In this document: piece after piece, positions 16,760-24,343 of the stretch | Layout of the letters: the number at the start of each line of letters is the position of its first letter | Position numbering within the stretch: the first letter of the stretch is position 1 | Origin: F23-B02 sp963610045 | GTDB taxonomy: Bacteria > Bacillota > Clostridia > Oscillospirales > Oscillospiraceae | Length of the DNA: 25,207 nt | NCBI GenBank assembly: GCA_963610045.1 | Contig: CAVDMS010000019.1 | Location: 1 to 25,207, forward strand | Direction: 5' to 3' | Translations under genes and position numbers: made by a program | Notes under the pieces: model-generated | The model's database searches: none | What the model was told of the DNA's origin: nothing | The model's input: the letters and a program-made list of their open reading frames with translations, nothing else

Positions 16760-17866
16760 TTACGCAGCGTCTATCAGATTTTTGAGGTAGTTTGAAAGCT
16801 CGCCCAATCTGTCCGGCGTGAACCAATCGCTGATGCTGTTTTCACCGATGTTGATTATCGCACCGTGAGAGCCTTCAAGACTTTCGGCAAGCACCGCCCA
16901 AAGCCTGTCGCCGTCGGTCGTGTTGCCCTCGATTATGTCAAAAACATAGCCAATATGTTGAGCGACGTCCGGCATATCGTAGTATTCGCACAGCTTATCG
17001 TAGAAATCGGAAACAGCACTCGTAAAGCTGAGCAGATCGTCGCTGCTGAGATTACTGAGTCCAAGCTCGGCAATGTACTCCTTCGGCACAACGCCTGCGG
17101 CGCTGCCGACTCTGAATATCAGCTCGGGAAGCTCGGTGTACTCAAACATCTGGTTTATCGTCTGAATGTTGTTTGCGGCAAGCTCGGAGAAGTCAAATTC
17201 CTCGTACTTGTTGCATATCTTCTCAAGCAGCAAGGCTCTGCCGGCACTCATAGAATACTCGCTCGCAAGCTTTGAGGTCTCTCCGTCATACTGCATGACC
17301 TGGCTCAGGATCGAGAATCCGTAGTCCACGCCCTCGTTATATTTGCAAACCGTATCGACAAGGGACTGGCGCATCGCCTCCGCCTTTTCGGCATCCGCGT
17401 CAAGCACCGTTATGAGCATGGAATTTTTAAGCTCCGTGATGTAGCCGTGATTTTGCAGAACGGCGACGGTGTCCTTCACGGCGGTATCGTAATCCTCGCC
17501 GCAGACGTTAAGCTCCGGTTGGAGCGCCTCGGCATCCTCGTTTTCCGCCCTCACCTCAACGACAACGCCTCGATCGTTCACCATAAAGCTCACACTGGGG
17601 TTAACGTCAAGCATGACCACGGTGTTTTGCGCCATGGCAAGCTCACAACGGTTGGAGCTGAGCGTAAGCTCCGACTCCTTTACGTCGCCCGCTCCGCCAA
17701 GCATGGCTGCGGTACCGAAGGCGATAAGAGCAACGCTCGCCGCAAGCGCTCCCCAGTTTATCCCCTTCTTTTTCCTTTTTGCCGGAGCATACATTTCTTC
17801 ATAAAGCTCGTCAATATACTTATTGTCCACCGAGCCTATATTTCTCAGGAGATCTTCACTTTTCAC
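16760..17866 (-). CDS. RsgI-like membrane anti-sigma factor
   Basis: 368 residues. A cytoplasmic N-terminus (about 1-35, with KYIDELYEEMYAPAKRKKK) should hold the sigma-binding part, followed by one TM helix (about 36-56) and an external domain. Residues about 84-112 (VVMLDVNPSVSFMVNDRG, then VVEVRAENEDA) match the middle domain of RsgI anti-sigma factors, whose Asn-Pro bond is known to self-cleave in Clostridium thermocellum RsgI proteins; here it is N89-P90. The C-terminal 250 residues are helical, acidic and unrecognised; no carbohydrate-binding module is evident. Start is GTG at 17866 overlapping the sigma stop (GTGA), with GGAGGGG upstream, so the pair is translationally coupled. The function is inferred from this arrangement and the domain. 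Confidence 0.8.
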   Translation of the reverse strand: MKSEDLLRNIGSVDNKYIDELYEEMYAPAKRKKKGINWGALAASVALIAFGTAAMLGGAGDVKESELTLSSNRCELAMAQNTVVMLDVNPSVSFMVNDRGVVVEVRAENEDAEALQPELNVCGEDYDTAVKDTVAVLQNHGYITELKNSMLITVLDADAEKAEAMRQSLVDTVCKYNEGVDYGFSILSQVMQYDGETSKLASEYSMSAGRALLLEKICNKYEEFDFSELAANNIQTINQMFEYTELPELIFRVGSAAGVVPKEYIAELGLSNLSSDDLLSFTSAVSDFYDKLCEYYDMPDVAQHIGYVFDIIEGNTTDGDRLWAVLAESLEGSHGAIINIGENSISDWFTPDRLGELSNYLKNLIDAA

Positions 17867-18423
17867 AGGGGGATCCCCTCCTTCATAAAATGTTTTTTCA
17901 GCTTGTTCCTCATACGGAACAGCATCGTCGTGACCTTTGATGAGGACATACCCTTCATCTCGGCAATGGAGTCGATAGGTTCCATCATCCAGTAGCGCAG
18001 CATAAAAACACTGCGTTCGACGGTGTTCAGGCTCTCAAGAAATCCGTTGAGAGCCTCTCTGATCTCGGCGGAATCCTCCCTCCGGCTTATTTCGTCAAAG
18101 CCGGACACGCACTCCGACAGCTCGTCGAGAGCAAGCGGCGTTTCACCGCCTCCACGCTTGTCGCTTTTTTTGCTGCGAAGCTTATCGAGCGCAAGGTTGC
18201 GTGTGATCTTTCCGATGAACGACGAGAGAGACTTGGGTTCGTTCGGAGGTATGCTCCCCCACGTTCGCATATATGCGTCGTTTACGCACTCCTCACTGTC
18301 TTCGTCGTTGCCGAGTATATTAAAGGCTATACGGTGGCAGTATCGCCCATATTTTATGTCTGTTTCTAATATAGCTTCCTCTGAACGTTCCAGATAAAGC
18401 TCAACTATTCGGCGGTCTTCCAA
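17863..18423 (-). CDS. ECF-type RNA polymerase sigma factor
   Basis: 186 residues. Region 2 (about 20-90) contains YCHRIAFNILGNDEDSEECVNDAYMRTWGSIPP, the ECF core-binding and -10 recognition helices, then SFIGKITRNLALDKLRSKK. A linker of about 40 residues follows, then region 4 (about 130-183) with LNTVERSVFMLRYWMMEPIDSIAEMKGMSSSKVTTMLFRMRNKLK in helix-turn-helix form; no additional domain is present. It directs transcription of a regulon unknown here, and is held inactive by the anti-sigma factor encoded by the overlapping next gene. Start is TTG at 18423 with AAAGGAG upstream, an uncommon start that lowers expression. An inverted repeat lies 23 bp upstream. Confidence 0.92.
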   Translation of the reverse strand: MEDRRIVELYLERSEEAILETDIKYGRYCHRIAFNILGNDEDSEECVNDAYMRTWGSIPPNEPKSLSSFIGKITRNLALDKLRSKKSDKRGGGETPLALDELSECVSGFDEISRREDSAEIREALNGFLESLNTVERSVFMLRYWMMEPIDSIAEMKGMSSSKVTTMLFRMRNKLKKHFMKEGIPL

Positions 18424-18445
18424 AACGGTCTCCTTTACCTCTATA

Positions 18446-18468
18446 TATTAAGACGTAAATTCTTAATA
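18446..18468. repeat. Perfect 8-bp inverted repeat upstream of the sigma gene (operator-like)
   Basis: TATTAAGA, seven bases, TCTTAATA. Placed 23-45 bp before the sigma factor start codon, inside the probable promoter region. The arms and spacing resemble a dimeric repressor site, or a short AT-rich hairpin in the leader. Confidence 0.55.
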
Positions 18469-18534
18469 AGTATCACATTATTTAGCAAAAAACACAAGAA
18501 AAATTTTTATAAATCAGATATTTCCCTTTATGAC

Positions 18535-18563
18535 TTGAGATAAGCGACAAGATGTGTTATATT
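18535..18563 (+). promoter_or_regulatory. Strong promoter of the EFR1-cdsA-lipid kinase-yihY run
   Basis: TTGAGA (18535-18540), 17-bp spacer, TATATT (18558-18563) with an extended -10 TG at 18555-18556. About 60 bases before the first start codon. Confidence 0.65.
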
Positions 18564-18622
18564 TATATATCTGAATTCTTGAATTTTGCGGCGACCGCAT
18601 CGGATGCCGCCCGGAGGCTTAT

Positions 18623-19387
18623 ATGATACTCTATTTTTCAGGAACCGGCAACAGCCGCTTTGCAGCCCGGCTAATCGCAGACGCACTCGGAGACGAAGCC
18701 GTCTCGATAAACGCATACCTTAAAGACGGCAGCGAGCGCAGCTTTTCCTCGGAAACGCCCTATGTTGTCGTTTGCCCGACTTATTGCTACGCCGTACCGA
18801 CCGCCGTCCGTAACTTCCTGCTCTCGGCAAGCTTTTTTACCGGAAGCAGCAATATGTATTTCGTCATGACCTGCGGAGCGGGTATCGGAGGTGCGCCCTA
18901 CTTAAACGACAGGCTCTGCCGCAGGATCGGAATGAAGCACATGGGTACCGAAAAGCTGGTCATGCCGGACAATTACCTCGTGATGTATGAGCCCTCAAGC
19001 TCGGACGAGGCGCAAGCGCTTGTCGATTCCGCCCCGCAAAGGCTCGGCGGCATTATCGACTCTATCAAAACCGGAAAGTCGATAGGCTCCCGCTCCAACG
19101 CCGTTTTCGGCAGCTTCAGCGGTGCAGCAGCAAAGATCTTCAATGCGGCGATAGGCAAGCCCGGAGAGTTCACAGTAAGTGATAATTGCACCTCCTGCGG
19201 TCTTTGCGAGAAAAACTGTCCCATGGGCTGCATCACGCTCAAAGGCGGTCACCCGACGTGGAAAAGCGGCTGTATCCACTGCCTTTCCTGCATATGCGGC
19301 TGCCCGTCAAATGCGATCGACTACGGGCGCTCGACACATGGTCGGCGTCGCCACTACCTGTATCCCGACGGAACTCTGAAAGTATAA
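18623..19387 (+). CDS. EFR1-family flavodoxin/ferredoxin
   Basis: 254 residues. The N-terminus is flavodoxin-like: MILYFSGTGNSRFAA provides the FMN phosphate-binding loop (SGTGNS, 6-11) and CPTYCYAVP (51-59) and CGAGIGG (84-90) the other nucleotide-contacting loops. The C-terminus has two [4Fe-4S] motifs: C189-x2-C192-x2-C195-x3-C199 and C217-x2-C220-x2-C223-x3-C227. This arrangement defines the EFR1 (flavodoxin plus bacterial ferredoxin) family of soluble electron carriers in anaerobes, whose partners are mostly unknown. ATG at 18623 follows GGAGG. cdsA follows after 19 bp, so they are probably cotranscribed. Confidence 0.92.
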   Translation: MILYFSGTGNSRFAARLIADALGDEAVSINAYLKDGSERSFSSETPYVVVCPTYCYAVPTAVRNFLLSASFFTGSSNMYFVMTCGAGIGGAPYLNDRLCRRIGMKHMGTEKLVMPDNYLVMYEPSSSDEAQALVDSAPQRLGGIIDSIKTGKSIGSRSNAVFGSFSGAAAKIFNAAIGKPGEFTVSDNCTSCGLCEKNCPMGCITLKGGHPTWKSGCIHCLSCICGCPSNAIDYGRSTHGRRRHYLYPDGTLKV

Positions 19388-19406
19388 AGAAAGAAGGTAC
19401 ACTCCC

Positions 19407-20216
19407 TTGAAAACAAGAGTCATTTCCGCAGTCGTCATGCTCGTTCTGGTCTTCGGCTGCTTCCTCATTTCACCCTACACCCGCACCCTGCTGCTCCTCG
19501 CCATCTGCATAATGTCAATTTGGGAAACTTGCAGAGTCATCAAGGCGAAGGACGTTTCGACCGCTCCCGCAGTGCTGTATGTTTACTCCGTTGCGGTCTG
19601 CGCTCTCATTCTGTTTAAGAAGGCAGACGAGGTCTACCTTACTGCTCTGTTCTTCCTTGCCGTCTTTGCGATCACCTTTGCCGGCATAATCAAGAAGGAG
19701 CTTAGAGGCCCCGGCGCTTTGGCGACGCTTGCGGTGCTTGCATACCCCGTGTTCCCGATCGTACTTATCATGCGCCTTACCGCGCTCCCCGGCAACACAT
19801 GGATCCCCGTTTTTGCCATCGGCTGCGTTTCGACCTGGATATGCGACTCCTTTGCGCTGTTCGGCGGCAAGCGCTTCGGCAAGCGTCACATCGTGCCGGA
19901 GGTCAGCCCACACAAGACCCTTGCCGGTTTTATCTGCGGTGCGATCTCCGCTGCCGTTGCGGGCGTCGGACTGTACTTTGCTCTCAGAGGCAGCTTCCCT
20001 GCCGTCACTCTCCCCTGCTGCGTCATCACCGCATTTGTGGCGTCCAGCTTCGGTCAGGTCGGCGACCTTGCCGCTTCGCTCATCAAGCGTATGTCCGGCT
20101 TTAAGGACTACAGCCACCTCATCCCCGGTCACGGCGGCGTTATGGACAGAGTCGACAGTCTGCTGTTCTCCGTGCCTGCCGCATACTTCTGCCTTTACAT
20201 CGCAGGTCTTTACTAA
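19407..20216 (+). CDS. cdsA: Phosphatidate cytidylyltransferase CdsA
   Basis: Integral membrane enzyme that makes CDP-diacylglycerol from phosphatidic acid and CTP, the branch point for phosphatidylglycerol and cardiolipin. It has 269 residues with about eight hydrophobic segments. The C-terminal family signature is complete (224-250): SLIKR, FKDYSHLIPGHGG, then MDRVDS. The TWICDSFALFGGKRFGKR segment (143-160) is also typical. Start is TTG at 19407 with AAGAAGG nine bases upstream; no better in-frame ATG is near. It lies between the EFR1 gene and a lipid kinase gene, consistent with a phospholipid operon. Confidence 0.95.
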   Translation: MKTRVISAVVMLVLVFGCFLISPYTRTLLLLAICIMSIWETCRVIKAKDVSTAPAVLYVYSVAVCALILFKKADEVYLTALFFLAVFAITFAGIIKKELRGPGALATLAVLAYPVFPIVLIMRLTALPGNTWIPVFAIGCVSTWICDSFALFGGKRFGKRHIVPEVSPHKTLAGFICGAISAAVAGVGLYFALRGSFPAVTLPCCVITAFVASSFGQVGDLAASLIKRMSGFKDYSHLIPGHGGVMDRVDSLLFSVPAAYFCLYIAGLY

Positions 20217-20239
20217 TCCCAACGATTGGAGCTATATAA

Positions 20240-21151
20240 ATGGATCAACGCATTCCTTCTCTTTCCGAGCTTAAAAAGCTGATGCTCGTGATAAACCCGG
20301 TTTCGGGCAAGCGTGCAGCTTCCCGCAACCTTTCCGATATTATCCGCATTTTCTCCTCTCACGGCTATGCGGTCACGGTATTCCCCACCGCAAAGCCCGG
20401 AGACGCAACGGAGTTTGTGATAAACTACTCCGACGGCTTTGACCTTGTCGTCTGCATCGGCGGCGACGGTACGCTCAACGAGGTGCTGACCGGTATTCTC
20501 AGAGGCGAAAAGGATATTCCTCTCGGCTATATTCCTTCGGGAAGCACCAACGATTTTGCCGCCTGTCACGGCATTTCGTCCGATATGTGCGCTGCCGCCG
20601 AAGCTATTGCCTACGGCAAGCCGCATGAGATCGACCTCGGCAAGTTCGGCGACCGCTGCTTTTCCTACGTTGCGGCGTTCGGTATGTTCTCGTGGCTTTC
20701 ATACACCACCTCGCAGAACCTCAAGAACAAGCTCGGTCACTCGGCATATCTGCTCGATGCAATAAAGGATCTCCCGAAGATCAAGGCAAATCACCTCCGC
20801 CTCACGGTTGACGGCTTCACCTGCGAGGGTGACTACATCTTCGGTGCAGTCTGCAACTCCACCTCCGTTGCGGGTACCATCACCCTGCCCTCCGACGTTG
20901 TCGATACCTCGGACGGCATTTTTGAGGTGCTGCTCGTTCACGAACCGAGAACGATATTTGATTTCCAGAACATAGTCCTCGGCGTTTTGACGCAGGATTA
21001 TTCCTCCCCCTTCCTCGACTTCTTCCAGGCGCACAGCGTCAAGATCGAAGCCCCCGCCGACATGGAGTGGACGCTTGACGGCGAGCGCGGCGAGCCTGTC
21101 GAGTCCGTAGACGTTGAAAATCTCAACCGCCGTATAAAGCTCATATATTGA
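20240..21151 (+). CDS. Diacylglycerol kinase-family lipid kinase (DagK/YegS type)
   Basis: 303 residues. Diagnostic motifs are INPVSGKRA (18-26), CIGGDGTLNEV (72-82), the nucleotide-binding core, GYIPSGSTNDFA (96-107) and a late WTLDGERGE segment. The family phosphorylates diacylglycerol or related lipids to phosphatidic acid, recycling the product of lipoteichoic acid synthesis; phosphatidic acid is the substrate of CdsA next door. The substrate cannot be fixed from sequence. ATG at 20240 has GGAG eight bases upstream. Its TGA overlaps a TTG of the following gene as TTGA. Confidence 0.9.
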   Translation: MDQRIPSLSELKKLMLVINPVSGKRAASRNLSDIIRIFSSHGYAVTVFPTAKPGDATEFVINYSDGFDLVVCIGGDGTLNEVLTGILRGEKDIPLGYIPSGSTNDFAACHGISSDMCAAAEAIAYGKPHEIDLGKFGDRCFSYVAAFGMFSWLSYTTSQNLKNKLGHSAYLLDAIKDLPKIKANHLRLTVDGFTCEGDYIFGAVCNSTSVAGTITLPSDVVDTSDGIFEVLLVHEPRTIFDFQNIVLGVLTQDYSSPFLDFFQAHSVKIEAPADMEWTLDGERGEPVESVDVENLNRRIKLIY

Positions 21152-21174
21152 GCTTTTGCGGCATAATAAAGCGT

Positions 21175-21978
21175 ATGAAGGTTTTTATTATCAACGTAAA
21201 GAAATTCTTTGACGGCATCGACCGCTGCAATCTTTCCGCACACGCCGCAGCGAGTGCGTACTATATGTTCGTCTCGCTCGTCCCCTTTCTTGCGCTGCTG
21301 TCCGCCGTCATACCGTATACCGGCACTAGCGAAGAAAGCCTGATGACACACATAAGTCCCTATATCCCCGATGCGCTCCGGCAGCTTATCGGGGATATTG
21401 TCAGTGATATCTACCTTGCGTCGGGTGCAATTCTCCCGATCTCCATCCTTCTGTCGGTGTACCTTGCAAGCCGTGCCTTTGCCTCGCTCATCCGGGGTAT
21501 CGAGGTCGTTTCAGGCAGCGGTCACTATGCGTCCTTCCTTCGGCGCACCGTGCTTGCCTGCCTGTACACGGTCGGGGTCATTGCCGCAATGGTGCTTGTC
21601 ATCGTCGTGACCTTCTTCGGTGAGCGTCTGCTCGACCTCATTTACGAGCCGATAAGCCTTGCGCTTATAAAGCTGCGCTTTGTGCTTGTCGCTCTGCTGC
21701 TCACGGTTTTGTTTACGCTTGTCTATCACTGGATCCCCGGACTGAAGATACGCTTTTTTGCGCTCATTCCCGGTGCGGCGTTTGCCGCCTGCGCATGGCT
21801 GCTTTTCACTTGGCTGTTCTCGCTCCTCATAATGAGCGGCAACGGCTACAGCATATACGGCAGTCTTGCAGCCATCGTCATAAGCCTTCTGTGGATGTAC
21901 TGGTGTATGTATATCATTCTGCTCGGAGCTTATCTCAACGTCTTTATAAGCTCCGAAAAGCACCGCAAAAAGGCTTAG
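21175..21978 (+). CDS. YihY/BrkB-family inner membrane protein
   Basis: 267 residues from ATG 21175 with six predicted TM helices. Family features are the N-terminal NLSAHAAASAYYMFVSLVPFLALL (NLSA with the paired Tyr), FASLIRGIEVV, RRTVLACLY, and the C-terminal GSLAAIVISLLWMYWCMYIILLGAYLN. The family was once mislabelled RNase BN; its function is unknown, although transport or lipid handling has been proposed. Two starts are possible: TTG at 21148, which overlaps the lipid-kinase stop (TTGA) and would be coupled, and ATG at 21175. Neither has a clear ribosome binding site. I chose the ATG. Same strand and run as cdsA and the kinase. Confidence 0.87.
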   Translation: MKVFIINVKKFFDGIDRCNLSAHAAASAYYMFVSLVPFLALLSAVIPYTGTSEESLMTHISPYIPDALRQLIGDIVSDIYLASGAILPISILLSVYLASRAFASLIRGIEVVSGSGHYASFLRRTVLACLYTVGVIAAMVLVIVVTFFGERLLDLIYEPISLALIKLRFVLVALLLTVLFTLVYHWIPGLKIRFFALIPGAAFAACAWLLFTWLFSLLIMSGNGYSIYGSLAAIVISLLWMYWCMYIILLGAYLNVFISSEKHRKKA

Positions 21979-22016
21979 TGTTTTTGCTGCAATACCTCGT
22001 CAAAATTTCAGCAATA

Positions 22017-22045
22017 TTTACAAACTATAAATTGTGTGTTATGAT
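22017..22045 (+). promoter_or_regulatory. Promoter of the MATE exporter gene
   Basis: TTTACA (22017-22022), 17-bp spacer, TATGAT (22040-22045) preceded by an extended -10 TG (22037-22038). It leaves a leader of about 22 bases. Confidence 0.7.
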
Positions 22046-22062
22046 AACTGCACTAATTTCTT

Positions 22063-22068
22063 AGGTGA
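22063..22068 (+). promoter_or_regulatory. Ribosome binding site deciding the MATE start
   Basis: AGGTGA lies five bases before the ATG at 22074. The in-frame GTG at 22065 is inside this site, so translation should start at 22074. Confidence 0.7.
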
Positions 22069-22073
22069 TAATT

Positions 22074-23486
22074 ATGCAAAATGAACATTCCCTCGAAATA
22101 TTTGAAAAAGAGCCGATCTCGAAGCTTCTCTGTAAATTTGCGCTTCCCGCCATCGCCTCGATGGTCGTAAACTCGATATACAATATCGTCGATCAGATAT
22201 TCATCGGACAAGGTGTCGGCGTTCTCGGCAACGCCGCAACGAACCTCACCTTCCCTCTCGTCACCTTCTCAATGGCTATCGGCACTATGATCGCCGACGG
22301 CTGTGTGGCATATTTCAGTCTGAAGCTCGGACAGAAGAACTATCCCGAAGCCGCACGCACCATGGGCAACGGCATTAGCGTTTCGCTCATTGCGGGACTC
22401 GTGCTGACGCTTCTTATGGAGCTGCTCATAACGCCCATACTAAACCTCTGCGGCGGCACTAAGGTTTCGGGGCAGACCTTTGACTATGCGCTCCAGTACG
22501 CAAGGATCACCCTTATCGGCATTCCCTTTGTGTGCATCAGCATGACGGTCAACAGTATCATACGAGCGCAGGGCAATCCCAAGTACGCCATGCTCTCAAA
22601 CCTTTCGGGCTGCTTCCTTAATGTCATCCTTGACGCATGGTTCGTTCTCGGTCTCGGTTGGGGCGTCGCCGGCGCTGCATGGGCGACCGTTATCGGTCAG
22701 GCGCTAAACTTCGTCCTCTGCATCGTTTACATCCCCCGTCTTAAAAGCATCGAGTTTAAGCTTGAAAACGCAAGACTTTCCTCCAAAACCGTCGCTGCGT
22801 TTATCCCTCTCGGAATCTCAAGCTTCTTTACGCAGTTTGCCTCCACCATCGTCGTCATCTGCATGAACAATCTTCTTACAAAGTACGGTGCGGAGAGCAT
22901 TTACGGTGCCGACATTCCGCTTGCGGCGCAGGGTATCGTTATGAAGGTAAACTCCATAATCGTGAGCGTCATGGTCGGTCTCGGCATCGGCAGCCAGCCC
23001 ATCATCGGCTACAACTACGGCGCCGGAAACTTTAAGCGTGTCAAGTCCACCTACCTGCGCACCATTATTACGGGACTTATCGTGGGCGTTATCGGCTGGG
23101 CGATATTCCAGTTCTGCACTCAGCCCATCATCGACATTTTCGGTCAGGAAAGCAAGGAGTACAACGACTTTGCACTCAAGTGCTTCCACATCTTCCTCTC
23201 CGTCATATTCCTCGTCGGCTTCCTCATCCCGTCGGGCATCTTCTTCCAGTCCATTGGCAAGCCCATAAAGTCAATGATCGCAACGCTTTCAAGGCAGCTC
23301 ATATACTTCCTCCCCAGCGCCTTCATCCTCGGTGCGCTTATGGGTGTTGAGGGTCTGCTTTACGCAGGTCCCGTCGGCGACATACTTGCTGCCATAACCG
23401 TCTCCGTGCTTATCATCGGCGAGATGCGTCTTTTAAACAGGGAAATCGCAAAGCAGGATGCCTCGCTTGAGCAAAAGCCCGCTTAA
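22074..23486 (+). CDS. MATE-family multidrug/metabolite exporter
   Basis: 470 residues from the ATG at 22074, 12 predicted TM helices in two similar halves. Typical MATE features are PISKLLCKFALPAIASMVVNSIYNIVDQIFIGQG, MAIGTMIADG, NGISVSLIAG, SIIRAQGNPKYAMLS, and in the second half IGSQPIIGYNYGAGNFKRV with a following LSVIFLVGFLIPSG. The family exports cationic drugs, dyes or metabolites using Na+ or H+ gradients; the substrate is not predictable. It has its own promoter and terminator and is not linked to a regulator here. Confidence 0.95.
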   Translation: MQNEHSLEIFEKEPISKLLCKFALPAIASMVVNSIYNIVDQIFIGQGVGVLGNAATNLTFPLVTFSMAIGTMIADGCVAYFSLKLGQKNYPEAARTMGNGISVSLIAGLVLTLLMELLITPILNLCGGTKVSGQTFDYALQYARITLIGIPFVCISMTVNSIIRAQGNPKYAMLSNLSGCFLNVILDAWFVLGLGWGVAGAAWATVIGQALNFVLCIVYIPRLKSIEFKLENARLSSKTVAAFIPLGISSFFTQFASTIVVICMNNLLTKYGAESIYGADIPLAAQGIVMKVNSIIVSVMVGLGIGSQPIIGYNYGAGNFKRVKSTYLRTIITGLIVGVIGWAIFQFCTQPIIDIFGQESKEYNDFALKCFHIFLSVIFLVGFLIPSGIFFQSIGKPIKSMIATLSRQLIYFLPSAFILGALMGVEGLLYAGPVGDILAAITVSVLIIGEMRLLNREIAKQDASLEQKPA

Positions 23487-23501
23487 AATTTAACATTCTT
23501 T

Positions 23502-23531
23502 AAAAACGTGTAGCGTATGCTACACGTTTTT
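23502..23531 (+). terminator. Intrinsic terminator of the MATE gene
   Basis: 13-bp perfect stem (five A, CGTGTAGC, complement ending in five T) with loop GTAT, 15 bases after the stop codon. It works on the plus strand; its AT symmetry would also terminate the other strand. Confidence 0.92.
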
Positions 23532-23545
23532 CGCTATAGGGATTG

Positions 23546-23551
23546 TATAAT
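23546..23551 (+). promoter_or_regulatory. Perfect -10 TATAAT of the ACS-like gene
   Basis: TATAAT, about 40 bases before the start at 23590. No good -35 at 16-18 bp (that position falls in the terminator stem), so promoter strength is unclear, although the gene looks highly expressed. Confidence 0.5.
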
Positions 23552-23589
23552 AGGCACAGGAAATAAAGCTGTGTTAAAGGAGATATATC

Positions 23590-24330
23590 ATGGAACTTTA
23601 CAATCCTCTTATTAAATCTACGCTTGAGCAACTTTCAAAGAGCAAGAGCAAGCCCAAAAGTTGGGGCTATGACGTCTCTAAGTCTTGGGCTGACGTAGGC
23701 TCCTCAGAGCTTGTTCTCCAGAGCGAGGCTGCGTATGAGCTTGGCGCTCTCGGTCTCGGCTCCTCCAACTACAACTGCGTCACCACAAGCTCCGACCTCG
23801 TGAACAAGGATCAGGTCATCCTCTACGGTCCCGACCTCAAGGAGATCAAGAAGGACACCGCTTTTGCCCGTATCGTTCTGCTCCGTGTCGGCGATATTGA
23901 GGGTGACGACGACGAGGTCTACCGTGCGCTCAAGGACATTGAGTTCAGCAAGTACCACGTCTACCCCGAAGGCTACATGGTGCGTATGTCCCCCGAAAGC
24001 CACCGTGAGCAGATCCGTGTCAGCAAGAGAGCGATCAAGAAGGGTATTAACTTCAACGCCGTCGGTCAGCGCTACATCACCGAGTACAAGAAGGACAGCA
24101 ACGTCATCAATGCGACCGTTATCTTCGTGACCGATCCCGCCATTGATTACAAGGAGCTGCACGAGAACGCAAAGAAGGCGGACGCCATCACCAGCACCCT
24201 CTGCCACATCATGGAGGGTCTCCCCACCGACTGCAACGTCTGCCAGCTCAAGGACATTTGCGACGAGGTCGAGGGCATGAAGGAGCTGCACTTCGGTGTC
24301 GGCGACAAGGGCACGAACGAGCATCATTGA
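23590..24330 (+). CDS. Stand-alone protein resembling the middle domain of acetyl-CoA synthase (AcsB/CdhC type)
   Basis: 246 residues, soluble, no signal peptide. The span about 75-185 (DQVILYGPDLKEI, EGYMVRMSPE, IRVSKRAIKKGINFNAVGQ, TVIFVTDP) resembles, from memory, the middle domain of the ACS beta subunit, including an (I)R(I/V)SK-(6)-G(F/I) block and a later IYTDP-type strand. A Cys-x2-Cys-x5-Cys motif (C215, C218, C224, CNVCQLKDIC) then sits where AcsB has its first A-cluster cysteines, followed by 22 more residues; the CGC nickel-site motif is absent. Codons favour AAG, CGT, GTC and TAC, suggesting strong expression, and AAAGGAG precedes ATG 23590 by seven bases. It should not make acetyl-CoA. 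A metal-cluster or electron role is possible but unproven. Confidence 0.6.
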   Translation: MELYNPLIKSTLEQLSKSKSKPKSWGYDVSKSWADVGSSELVLQSEAAYELGALGLGSSNYNCVTTSSDLVNKDQVILYGPDLKEIKKDTAFARIVLLRVGDIEGDDDEVYRALKDIEFSKYHVYPEGYMVRMSPESHREQIRVSKRAIKKGINFNAVGQRYITEYKKDSNVINATVIFVTDPAIDYKELHENAKKADAITSTLCHIMEGLPTDCNVCQLKDICDEVEGMKELHFGVGDKGTNEHH

Positions 24331-24343
24331 TAAACCGAAAATT

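Noticed and set aside
18528..18716. 62-codon minus-strand frame overlapping the EFR1 start and promoter
   Set aside because: Arg/Leu repeats without homology, antisense to a real gene and covering a strong plus-strand promoter.
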